DNA of 7,246 nucleotides from Anaerolinea thermophila. GTDB taxonomy: Bacteria; Chloroflexota; Anaerolineae; Anaerolineales; Villigracilaceae. Shown here piece after piece: positions 1 through 6,206 of this stretch. The position numbers and the translations under genes were made by a program. The stretch is taken from NCBI GenBank assembly GCA_022729775.1, contig DZBA01000078.1:1-7246 (forward strand). The letters run 5' to 3'. Positions within the stretch are counted from its first letter, which is position 1. Each line of letters begins with the position of its first letter. The notes beneath the pieces were generated by a model that did not search any database, was not told the origin of the DNA, and was given only the letters and a program-made list of their open reading frames with translations.

Positions 1-402
1 GGATTGGATGCTGGTCTGCACGCGCTGGATGTGATGCCGGTCATCCGCTTCGCTGCCGCTGTGACATTCGCTCCCGCCGCAGGATTCTTCCACAACCGAT
101 AAATCCGATGGATTGCTTCCGCCGCGCATGGAACTGTGCGCCAGATCCGCGTCGAGGGCAAGCCGTTCCCCGCCGTGACAAATGACGCAGCCAAAAGATT
201 CAACCGGGTGCGAGGCGCTGATCTCTGGCAAGTCCGCGTGACAGGTGAGACAGTATTCCGCTTCGTTGGTCAAGGTTGGCGTAAGGGGAATTGGCGCGGG
301 CTGGCGCGAATCCTGCCACCAAAGGAAAACCAGCGCGAAGAAAAAAATTCCAGACGCGAGCAAAAATCCAAAGTTGAAGGGTGAAGGTTTTTCAGTTTGC
401 AT
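1..402 (-). CDS. Membrane-anchored multiheme cytochrome c, N-terminal part (runs off left edge)
   Basis: Reading the minus strand from the ATG at 402-400 gives 134 codons without a stop to the window edge. Residues 11-29 form one hydrophobic helix (FGFLLASGIFFFALVFLWW) that would act as an uncleaved signal anchor, placing the rest outside the cytoplasmic membrane. Three haem c sites are visible: CLTCH at 51-55, CVICH at 72-76 and the longer-spaced CGGSECH (CX4CH) at 108-114. H65, H89, H123 and H124 could be distal ligands. The protein probably takes electrons from the cytochrome b encoded just upstream. The start overlaps the last 11 bases of the cytochrome b gene, which suggests translational coupling; no Shine-Dalgarno sequence is evident. 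The three haem motifs make the cytochrome call firm. Total length, haem number and exact subfamily cannot be known from this fragment. Confidence 0.88.
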   Translation of the reverse strand, partial: MQTEKPSPFNFGFLLASGIFFFALVFLWWQDSRQPAPIPLTPTLTNEAEYCLTCHADLPEISASHPVESFGCVICHGGERLALDADLAHSSMRGGSNPSDLSVVEESCGGSECHSGSEADDRHHIQRVQTSIQS

Positions 403-1420
403 TGGCAAGCAGGGTGAGGATGATTACAGCCAGTGAGACAAGCCCAACTGTGACTTGCGCCGCGCGGCTGGATTTTGGAAACCACGTTCCGATTTCATGT
501 TTGGCGGGCTTGGGAAAGGCGTAAGGAATGAGCGCAAGCAGGGCAAGAACGCCCAGCGGAATTAAAACTCCAAAGAGAAATGGGTCGCCCCATTTGAGCA
601 TTTGCTGCACCCAAAGGAAGAACCACGGCGCGCGCGTTTCGCCTGTAAGCGCGGATACTTCGGTCATGGCGGGCGCAATGGGCGCGGGAAAAATGACCGA
701 TAAAAGAATCAGCGCAATGCCCGCTATGAACATTGCCAATATTTCGCGTTGAACTAATTCATTGCGCGAGATGCGCTCATGGTCTGCGCGGACATCCGGC
801 GGTGGGACGGCAATGCCGCCATCGCGCCGCACGCGGAAGGCGTGCCAGACTCCCATAATGACAGCGACGATGCTCAAGCCAAAGATGTGCCATGTATAAA
901 ATCTTACCAACGCGCTCGAGCAAACTTCCCCGCCGCCGGTTGCAATGCGAAAGAGAAAATCCCCAACCAGTGGAATGGTTTTGATTAAGTTTGTGCCGGT
1001 CAATAATGGGTAGCAAATATCCACATCCCAGCGCAGGATGTAACCGGTGAAGTCAAGCAAGATGACGAGGATAAACAGTCCCAAACCGAGCAGGTAATTA
1101 AATCGGCGCGGAGAACTGTAGGCGGCGGTGAATATCACGCGCAGAAGGTGAAGCGCGGAGATCATCACAAGCAGCTGCGCCGACCAGTAATGCAGGTTGC
1201 GAACCAGCCATCCCAAAGGGACGTGATAGGCAATCGCCTGAACCGAAAGGGCGGCTTCTTTGGGGTTGGGAATGTAGTAGAACATTTCCAACATGCCTGT
1301 CAAACCGGCAACAAGCATCAGGAAAACCGCCATGCCGCCCGCGCCCAGCGTGTGACGCCAGCGCGCTTGCGCGGCTGGAATGGTCGGCGGGTGCAGGTGA
1401 TGGAAGAAAGAGGGACGCAT
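392..1420 (-). CDS. Cytochrome b (b6/subunit-IV fused type) of a quinol-oxidising bc complex
   Basis: This 342-residue protein has about seven membrane helices (roughly 28-48, 78-99, 107-128, 174-195, 224-245, 279-301 and 322-340). Haem ligand pairs are H77/H91 in helix B and H178/H193 in helix D. The helix-D spacing of 14 intervening residues is the b6 pattern; mitochondrial cytochrome b has 13. The N-terminal part aligns by eye with b6 (FYYIPNPKEA, GWLVRNLHYWSA, RFYTWHIF). The C-terminal part resembles subunit IV but is shortened to about three helices. The Qo-site PEWY motif is replaced by APWF (264-267), and the GYxLPW motif reads GYILRW (126-131). I recall both variants from Chloroflexota-type relatives. 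No cysteine occupies the b6 haem-ci position near residue 25. Its role is to oxidise quinol and pass electrons across two b haems to a partner, here probably the downstream multiheme cytochrome c. It starts 6 bases after the acyltransferase stop, without a clear ribosome binding site, so translation may be coupled. Confidence 0.9.
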   Translation of the reverse strand: MRPSFFHHLHPPTIPAAQARWRHTLGAGGMAVFLMLVAGLTGMLEMFYYIPNPKEAALSVQAIAYHVPLGWLVRNLHYWSAQLLVMISALHLLRVIFTAAYSSPRRFNYLLGLGLFILVILLDFTGYILRWDVDICYPLLTGTNLIKTIPLVGDFLFRIATGGGEVCSSALVRFYTWHIFGLSIVAVIMGVWHAFRVRRDGGIAVPPPDVRADHERISRNELVQREILAMFIAGIALILLSVIFPAPIAPAMTEVSALTGETRAPWFFLWVQQMLKWGDPFLFGVLIPLGVLALLALIPYAFPKPAKHEIGTWFPKSSRAAQVTVGLVSLAVIILTLLANAN

Positions 1421-1426
1421 AAAAAT

Positions 1427-2425
1427 CTAACGCGAGACCTTTGCCCGCATCACATATTGATTCACCGCGCCAAAGCGATATTTGTATTCTTCATCGCCGC
1501 GCATGAAGTCGAACTCGGCGCGTTTGTTTTCACAACACCATTGAATGACATACGTCAACAAAACCCAGCCGGGAGAAAGCTCCATAAAGTTGCGGTCAAC
1601 CCCGGCGTTGTATCCCCATAGTTTATTGTCATAATCGAAGTTGAGCGCGGCGGCGATGCGCTGCCCATCCGCTTCGAGGAAGGCGAGCCACAGCCAGCCG
1701 TTCTGATGCGCGGCGCGGATGATTTCACGCATTTGAGTCCGCATGGGTTCTTTCAAAAAACTTTCTTTGTTTGGGTCTTGCGCCATGAGATGCAGGAAAG
1801 CGTCAATTTCGGATTCGACGTCGCGCATGTCGGAGATGTACCAACGCACGCCGCGTCCGCTTTCTTCGGCGCGGCGAGTCTTGCGGCGAATTTCATGGCG
1901 CTGTTTCTTTTCTACCCGCGCGAGATATTCTTCAAAATCGCAGTTGAGCGGGATGCGCGGGGTGGGACGATACATCTCTTCGTGGTGTGTCCAATTCCGC
2001 GCGGCTGCTTCCGCTTTGAGCAGGGGGAGCGTCGCGGAAGAATCGGGCAGGTTGTACCAATCGAGACTGGGCAGGTTTTGCGCGGATATAAAATCCAGCA
2101 ATCCCGCAAGGAATCGCGCGTGGTCTTCTTTGCGCGTGATGAGGTCGAGATAATCTGAAATCTCGATGCTGCCGACCAATAAAAGCGCGGGTTTGTTTTC
2201 GTACTCAGAGATGAACAAGGGCGCAATGCCGATGAGTTTTTCATCTTCGTGCGCGCTGACCAAAACCAGCCGCGCATCCTGCCACTCTCCGCCGCCGCGA
2301 TGCAGCCACCATGCCTGTTGATATTCATAACGTAAAAAGGGAGTGTTGCTAACCGCTTCCTGTAAAAGGTTGTTCCACTCCTGCGCGTTGAATTCTAAAA
2401 AATTATTGTGAATTGTGTATTTCAT
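1427..2425 (-). CDS. GNAT-fold acyltransferase, CelD/BcsL family (Acetyltransf_6 type)
   Basis: A 332-residue protein predicted to be cytosolic, with no signal peptide or membrane helix. Its hallmark is the C-terminal segment FDFMRGDEEYKYRFG (305-319), the signature of the CelD/BcsL-like acyltransferases that have two tandem GNAT folds and are related to FemAB proteins. A strongly basic patch, KKQRHEIRRKTRR (173-185), opens the second GNAT half, as is usual in the family. The segment WLWLAFLEADGQRIAAALNF (244-263) matches the family's core strands. Members are generally linked to acylation of extracellular polysaccharide or of cell-envelope precursors; the substrate here cannot be read from sequence. 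It is the first gene of a minus-strand unit with cytochrome b (6-base gap), an unexpected partner. No Shine-Dalgarno sequence precedes the ATG, and a TAAAAT box ends 9 bases before it, so the transcript may be leaderless. The family call is strong; the function is general only. Confidence 0.85.
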   Translation of the reverse strand: MKYTIHNNFLEFNAQEWNNLLQEAVSNTPFLRYEYQQAWWLHRGGGEWQDARLVLVSAHEDEKLIGIAPLFISEYENKPALLLVGSIEISDYLDLITRKEDHARFLAGLLDFISAQNLPSLDWYNLPDSSATLPLLKAEAAARNWTHHEEMYRPTPRIPLNCDFEEYLARVEKKQRHEIRRKTRRAEESGRGVRWYISDMRDVESEIDAFLHLMAQDPNKESFLKEPMRTQMREIIRAAHQNGWLWLAFLEADGQRIAAALNFDYDNKLWGYNAGVDRNFMELSPGWVLLTYVIQWCCENKRAEFDFMRGDEEYKYRFGAVNQYVMRAKVSR

Positions 2426-2450
2426 AGGCGTAGAATTTTACCAGTATAAT
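2421..2450 (+). promoter_or_regulatory. Probable promoter of the membrane pseudophosphatase/propeller gene
   Basis: A perfect TATAAT lies at 2445-2450, with TTCATA (four of six to the -35 consensus) at 2421-2426, spacer 18 bases. Transcription would begin around 2457-2459. The -10 box overlaps an ATG at 2449, so that codon would not be in the mRNA. The next in-frame ATG at 2461 would be only two to four bases from the 5' end. The -35 lies over the start codon of the divergent gene. Confidence 0.55.
2435..2440 (-). promoter_or_regulatory. Probable -10 box for the acyltransferase-cytochrome unit
   Basis: The minus strand reads TAAAAT, five of six matches to the bacterial -10 consensus. It ends 9 bases before the ATG at 2425, so transcription would start within about three bases of the start codon. 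No good -35 element is present at 16-18 bases spacing. An alternative -10 on the same strand is TATACT (2448-2443). The call rests on the -10 match and the absence of any Shine-Dalgarno sequence. Confidence 0.4.
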
Positions 2451-2460
2451 GATAGTGATT

Positions 2461-4809
2461 ATGCCTCTCGACCTTACATTATTGCCCCTTTATCGAATCA
2501 ACGGACAGGAACAGGGAAACCTGCCCGGTCTGCTTGCGTTGATGCCGCCGCCAAACGCCGCGCGTGGACGCGAGCGCGATCATTTGATTGTTTATTTGCT
2601 GCTTGCAGGAAACGCAAGTTTTTCAACCAGCGAATATTTGCAGCTCGCGCAGGATGTCGGCAATGCTTTCTATCAATTTCCCGGCGCGTTGACCAGCGCC
2701 ATGCGCGCCGCCGCCGACAACCTGAATAAGACCCTGCTCGAAAGGAATGTGGAATCCGGCGCGCAGGGACAGTTTGCCGTCGGCTGGCTGACTCTTGCCG
2801 CGCTGCGCGATTCGCAATGCACGCTTTCGTTGAGCGGTCCCGTCCATGCCTATTGGTTTGGAAAAAATGAAACCCGCCACATTCACGAACCGGCAGTCTC
2901 CGGTAAGGGACTCGGTTCAAGCCAGACCCCGCACATTCATTACGCCCAATTGAATTTGAGCGTGGGTAACCGTTTGCTTTTCGTTGGACGCGCGCCGGAA
3001 GAATGGTCTTCCGCGCTGGACGATCCCACGCCTTCTTCATTAGATGCCACGCGCCGCCGCCTGCGCACGTTGACCAGCGCGGACTTGAACGCTGTGTTGA
3101 TGCAGACAACAGAAGGCAGGGGCATATTGCATTTGCTCGATGGGATGGGCGAAGCCAAAGAGTTGAAGACGGAAGATAAGCCCGCGCAGCCCTCCCCGGA
3201 CCCGCAGCCGAATCCTCCGCGCGGAGATGAATCTGCGTCCGCGCACGTTGTCCAACCGGCGGCATATCAAACCGAATCGCACACAAATCCGTTGGTGAGT
3301 CTGCCGCGCAATACAGGCGCGCGCGATTTTCCATCCTCGATTCCCAGAATTACAACGCCATCCGAACCCGAACCGGAAGAAGAAGCGCAAGAAGAAGTTC
3401 GGGATGTGGAAACGCCCAGCGCGCCCAAACCCGCTCCGCCCCCGAAGGTGAGGCGGCATGAACGTCCCGAATGGACGCGCCAAACGGCAAAGGTCATCGC
3501 GTTGTTGATTCAAGGCACGCGCCGCGCGCTCACTGCGTTGGGCGGGCAGTTGAAGATTTTCATTCCGCGCCTGCTGCCGACTTCGGAGTCAAATGACCCG
3601 CTTTCGATTTCTACGGCGATGATGTTCTTCATCTCACTGCTTGTGCCGCTGATTGTGGTGACGGTTGCGAGCGTGGTGTATTTGCGCTATGGACGCAGCC
3701 TGCAATATGAAGCGTATCTTCGTCAGGCGCAGGAAATGCGCGCGCAAGCCGTTGCTTTAACCGACCCTATCGCGCAGCGTAAATCATGGGAAAATGTTTT
3801 GCTGAATGTGGATATTGCCAACTCGCACCGCCAAACATCCGAAACGCTTGCGCTGCGGCAGGAAGCGGAAATCAACCTCGATAAGTTGCTGGGCATTTCG
3901 CGCTTGCAATTCAGTCCCGCGTTTAGTAACAATTTGGGAATTGACATCAGCCGCATGGCAGCCAGCGAGTTCGACTTGTTCCTGCTCAACGCGGCAAATG
4001 GCGAGGTATTGCGCGCGCAGCCGACCAGCAACGGGCGCGGCTTTTTGCTCGATACCGCGTTTGCCTGCAAGCCGGGACAATATGGAAACTATACCGTCGG
4101 TCCGCTGGTGGATATTCTCGCGCTGCCGCCGTTGAATTCCATCAACGCTTCGCTGCTTGGCATTGACGCGACCGGCAATCTTTTGTACTGCTCGCCGGGG
4201 CAAGTGGCGCAGGCGATTCCGCTCCCCACGCCGGATACGAACTGGGGGCGCGTGACCGGCTTCGCGCTCGAAGGCGGCAATCTATATGTGCTGGATGCGC
4301 CCGCGCGCGCTGTTTGGGTATATACTGGAAAAGACGGGACATTCATTGACCGCCCTTATTTTTTCTTCGGCGGGCAAACGCCTGAAAAACAAGATGTGAT
4401 TGACCTTGCCGTTTCTGGCGATGACCTGTTCATGCTGCACGCGGACGGGCATCTTTCCACTTGTTTTTACAGCCGCATCGAAGCCAAGCCTACGCAATGC
4501 CAGGATCCTTCGGTTTTGAAGAATCCTTTCGCGGCATATCAGGATATTGATTTATTTGGCGCGGCGCATTTCACGCAGATTTTATTTGCCATGCCGCCGG
4601 ATTCTTCCATCCTTTTATTGGATGCAGACTCGCAGGGCATTTTGCGTTTTTCGCCGCGCGAGCTGGAACTGCAAAACCAGTTCCGCCCGGCAACGCATAC
4701 CGAATATCCCGTCCAGCCGGGACCTGTCGCCGCAATGACGATTGCCTTGAACCATGTCGTTTATATCGCCGTAGATGGACAGGTTTATTTTTCAACCAAT
4801 ATGCCGTAG
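2461..4809 (+). CDS. Single-pass membrane protein: degenerate PP2C-like cytosolic domain, Pro/Glu linker, outer beta-propeller-like domain
   Basis: From the ATG at 2461 this is 782 residues. A longer reading from 2449 is possible, but its ATG overlaps a perfect -10 box. Residues 1-230 have the strand and motif order of a PP2C/SpoIIE phosphatase (ARGRERDHL at 34-42, GPVHAYWF at 126-133, GNRLLFVG at 169-176). The acidic metal-binding motifs expected there (DGxGG, SDG, GGxDN) are not visible, so it is probably catalytically dead; this homology is judged by eye. Residues 235-335 are a low-complexity Pro/Glu linker. One membrane helix lies at about 384-408, with no N-terminal signal, so the N-terminus is probably inside. 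A helical stalk (412-480) is followed by repeated beta-rich units with DxxGNLLY, GGNLYVLD, GDDLFMLH and SSILLLDAD segments (500-782), resembling a beta-propeller outside the membrane. The architecture suggests signal sensing or scaffolding, but the function is unknown. It probably shares a transcript with the next gene. Confidence 0.85.
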   Translation: MPLDLTLLPLYRINGQEQGNLPGLLALMPPPNAARGRERDHLIVYLLLAGNASFSTSEYLQLAQDVGNAFYQFPGALTSAMRAAADNLNKTLLERNVESGAQGQFAVGWLTLAALRDSQCTLSLSGPVHAYWFGKNETRHIHEPAVSGKGLGSSQTPHIHYAQLNLSVGNRLLFVGRAPEEWSSALDDPTPSSLDATRRRLRTLTSADLNAVLMQTTEGRGILHLLDGMGEAKELKTEDKPAQPSPDPQPNPPRGDESASAHVVQPAAYQTESHTNPLVSLPRNTGARDFPSSIPRITTPSEPEPEEEAQEEVRDVETPSAPKPAPPPKVRRHERPEWTRQTAKVIALLIQGTRRALTALGGQLKIFIPRLLPTSESNDPLSISTAMMFFISLLVPLIVVTVASVVYLRYGRSLQYEAYLRQAQEMRAQAVALTDPIAQRKSWENVLLNVDIANSHRQTSETLALRQEAEINLDKLLGISRLQFSPAFSNNLGIDISRMAASEFDLFLLNAANGEVLRAQPTSNGRGFLLDTAFACKPGQYGNYTVGPLVDILALPPLNSINASLLGIDATGNLLYCSPGQVAQAIPLPTPDTNWGRVTGFALEGGNLYVLDAPARAVWVYTGKDGTFIDRPYFFFGGQTPEKQDVIDLAVSGDDLFMLHADGHLSTCFYSRIEAKPTQCQDPSVLKNPFAAYQDIDLFGAAHFTQILFAMPPDSSILLLDADSQGILRFSPRELELQNQFRPATHTEYPVQPGPVAAMTIALNHVVYIAVDGQVYFSTNMP

Positions 4810-4812
4810 ACA

Positions 4813-4818
4813 AAGGAG
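4813..4818 (+). promoter_or_regulatory. Strong ribosome binding site of the unknown-function gene
   Basis: AAGGAG lies five bases before the ATG at 4824 and fixes that start. The 10-base string AAAGGAGATT (4812-4821) is identical to the one before the pilin gene (6017-6026). Confidence 0.8.
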
Positions 4819-4823
4819 ATTCC

Positions 4824-5807
4824 ATGCCCGGTATTTTTGAGGAATTTTGGAAGTTATTTAGACCCGCAAAATATCCGCAAGACAGCGTGACCGAACCCGC
4901 AACCATCACCCAAAGCAAGGCGCTGTTGTTGGTCTACGATCCCATCATGGATGCGTCCACCGGCGTTACGCTTTCACAGCAAATGAAGTGGTATCGCGTC
5001 ACAGACTTGCTGACCGGCTTCATGGCAGATTTGCTCCAAACCAGCGGGGGCATGGCGCGTTATCAAATTGTTGAGCGCATTGACATTAGTGAATTCCCCG
5101 CCAAGACGGATGGTTTCCGCTATACGCCCAAAACATACATGGATGTGCTGCGCGGGACAGCCTCTCCGCACATGCCGCAAGAAGTGAATTACAACGCCAT
5201 CCTCAATCAATATAACATCTTGAAGCATGTCGCCAACGGCACCGTTGACGAGGTGTGGGTTTTCGGATTCCCGCACGCGGGCTTTTATGAATCCATCATG
5301 GCGGGACCAGGCGCGTTTTGGTGCAACGCGCCCGCGCTGACGAACACCTCTGCCAGCAAGCGGCGTTTTGTCGTCATGGGATTTTCTTTTGAAAGATATA
5401 TCGGCGAAATGTTGGAGGCTTACGGTCACCGCGCGGAATCCATTATGGAAAAGACATTCGCCAAAACTACAGGCAATGCAAACCTATGGAAGCGTTTTGT
5501 CCGCTACGAAAAGACCTCGCCGGGTAGAGCCGCCTGCGGCAATATTCACTTTGCGCCCAACAGTCAACAAGATTACGATTGGGGCAACCCAACGCCCGTG
5601 GTCAGCGAGTGTTATGACTGGCTGCTCAATTTTCCCGACTTCAAAGGCGATAAGCGCATCGTCGCGGATTCGGAGTGGGGCAGCGGCGACATACGCGGTC
5701 ATCACAAATGGTGGTTCAACCACTTCCCGCGCGTGGCAGGACGTAAAAACGGAATCCACAATAACTGGTGGCAGTATGTGGTCAATCCGCAATTGGTGAT
5801 TTTGTAA
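4824..5807 (+). CDS. Conserved-looking protein of unknown function, rich in Trp/His/Asp motifs
   Basis: A 327-residue protein with no signal peptide and no membrane helix. I do not recognise a characterised family. Segments that look conserved are VDEVWVFGFPHAGFYESIMA (141-160), GPGAFWCNAP (161-170), GFSFERYIGEMLEAYGHRAE (186-205), CGNIHFAPN followed by QQDYDW (238-253), and the C-terminal HHKWWFNHFPRVAG with NNWWQYV (293-319). I have the impression that related unannotated proteins occur in other bacteria, but this is recall only. The clustered His, Glu, Asp and Trp residues (H202, E205, H242, D250, D252, H293, H294, H300, H312) would suit a metal-dependent or carbohydrate-handling enzyme, although no known catalytic motif is recognisable. 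The start is well supported by AAGGAG five bases upstream. It follows the propeller membrane protein by 14 bases and is probably co-transcribed with it, so the two may act together. Confidence 0.85.
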   Translation: MPGIFEEFWKLFRPAKYPQDSVTEPATITQSKALLLVYDPIMDASTGVTLSQQMKWYRVTDLLTGFMADLLQTSGGMARYQIVERIDISEFPAKTDGFRYTPKTYMDVLRGTASPHMPQEVNYNAILNQYNILKHVANGTVDEVWVFGFPHAGFYESIMAGPGAFWCNAPALTNTSASKRRFVVMGFSFERYIGEMLEAYGHRAESIMEKTFAKTTGNANLWKRFVRYEKTSPGRAACGNIHFAPNSQQDYDWGNPTPVVSECYDWLLNFPDFKGDKRIVADSEWGSGDIRGHHKWWFNHFPRVAGRKNGIHNNWWQYVVNPQLVIL

Positions 5808-5859
5808 GGAATTCGATCCTTCGCGTGAATAGCGCAAATCATCAAATAATCTTCTTTTG

Positions 5860-5882
5860 ACCGGGAGTTAATCCCTCCCGGT
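5860..5882 (+). terminator. Hairpin, possible terminator of the two-gene unit
   Basis: ACCGGGAG (5860-5867) pairs perfectly with CTCCCGGT (5875-5882) around a 7-base loop, 52 bases after the stop of the unknown-function gene. No run of T follows, so a classical intrinsic terminator is uncertain. It could instead be an mRNA-protecting 3' stem. The rest of 5808-5950 shows nothing else recognisable. Confidence 0.45.
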
Positions 5883-5950
5883 GGCTTAAAGTAATCTTTC
5901 CAGACTAACATAATTGTTAAGCTTGCCCTGTCTGTAGGCTTGATTTTCTC

Positions 5951-5979
5951 TTGTAAATTTTTGGTGTACAGTGTAAAAT
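5951..5979 (+). promoter_or_regulatory. Promoter of the Flp pilin gene
   Basis: TTGTAA (5951-5956) and TAAAAT (5974-5979) are separated by the ideal 17 bases, matching four of six and five of six consensus positions. Transcription would start near 5986, giving a leader of about 48 bases. The palindrome TGTACA (5965-5970) and the repeated GTGTA (5964-5968, 5971-5975) lie in the spacer and -10 area and could be a binding site, though this is weak. Confidence 0.65.
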
Positions 5980-6016
5980 GGACACATCTCGGTGACCTTC
6001 CGGGAAATTCATGAAG

Positions 6017-6023
6017 AAAGGAG
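6017..6023 (+). promoter_or_regulatory. Ribosome binding site that decides the pilin start
   Basis: AAAGGAG lies 10 bases before the ATG at 6034. It supports this start over the upstream in-frame GTG at 5992, which lies only a few bases after the predicted transcription start and would add 14 charged residues not typical of these pilins. Confidence 0.75.
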
Positions 6024-6033
6024 ATTATCCAAA

Positions 6034-6189
6034 ATGTTATTCGCCCCCAAAGAAAAAGGTCAGGGACTTGTTGAGTATGCGCTGATCCTTGTTTTAGTAG
6101 CCATTGTCGTTATTGCGGCATTAATGATCCTCGGACCATTGATTGGCAATGTGTTCAGCACAATCAACTCCAGCCTCGGTAGTTTCTAG
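6034..6189 (+). CDS. Flp/Fap-type pilin (class III prepilin-like)
   Basis: This 51-residue protein has a short charged leader, MLFAPKEKG (1-9), followed by QGLVEYALIL. That fits prepilin peptidase cleavage after G9, with Glu at mature position +5 and Tyr at +6, the diagnostic GxxxxEY pattern of Flp pilins. One hydrophobic helix runs from about 16 to 42, and the tail is short and polar. After cleavage the protein would leave a mature pilin of about 42 residues, assembled by Tad-type secretion machinery into thin adhesive pili. The gene stands alone between its own promoter (5951-5979) and a strong terminator (6207-6235), so it is a single-gene transcript. No tad, cpa or prepilin peptidase gene is present in the window. 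The start at 6034 was chosen for its ribosome binding site and the leader length usual in the family. Confidence 0.9.
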   Translation: MLFAPKEKGQGLVEYALILVLVAIVVIAALMILGPLIGNVFSTINSSLGSF

Positions 6190-6206
6190 GCTTTAGTCTG
6201 ACCAAA

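Noticed and set aside
136..384. Plus-strand open frame of 82 codons at the left edge
   Set aside because: It is antisense to the multiheme cytochrome c frame, which carries three haem motifs and a membrane anchor. The plus frame has no recognisable features.
1148..2158. Plus-strand open frames of 157, 150 and 136 codons across the acyltransferase and cytochrome b region
   Set aside because: They lie opposite two genes with clear family signatures and show no protein family features.
2446..2462. Inverted repeat ATAAT-N7-ATTAT as an operator between the divergent genes
   Set aside because: The arms are only five A/T bases long and overlap the -10 box, so chance occurrence is likely.
2498..3334. 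Long minus-strand open frame of 278 codons
   Set aside because: It is antisense to the pseudophosphatase/propeller gene. Its composition is Arg/Ala-rich, typical of a shadow frame in GC-rich sequence, with no motif or ribosome binding site.
5808..5990. Possible riboswitch, for example a cyclic di-GMP sensor, upstream of the pilin
   Set aside because: No conserved riboswitch core was recognised. The only clear stem (5860-5882) lies upstream of the pilin promoter and would not be in the pilin mRNA.
5992..6033. GTG start giving a 65-residue pilin
   Set aside because: The GTG lies a few bases after the predicted transcription start, and a strong ribosome binding site points to the ATG at 6034, which gives the usual short prepilin leader.
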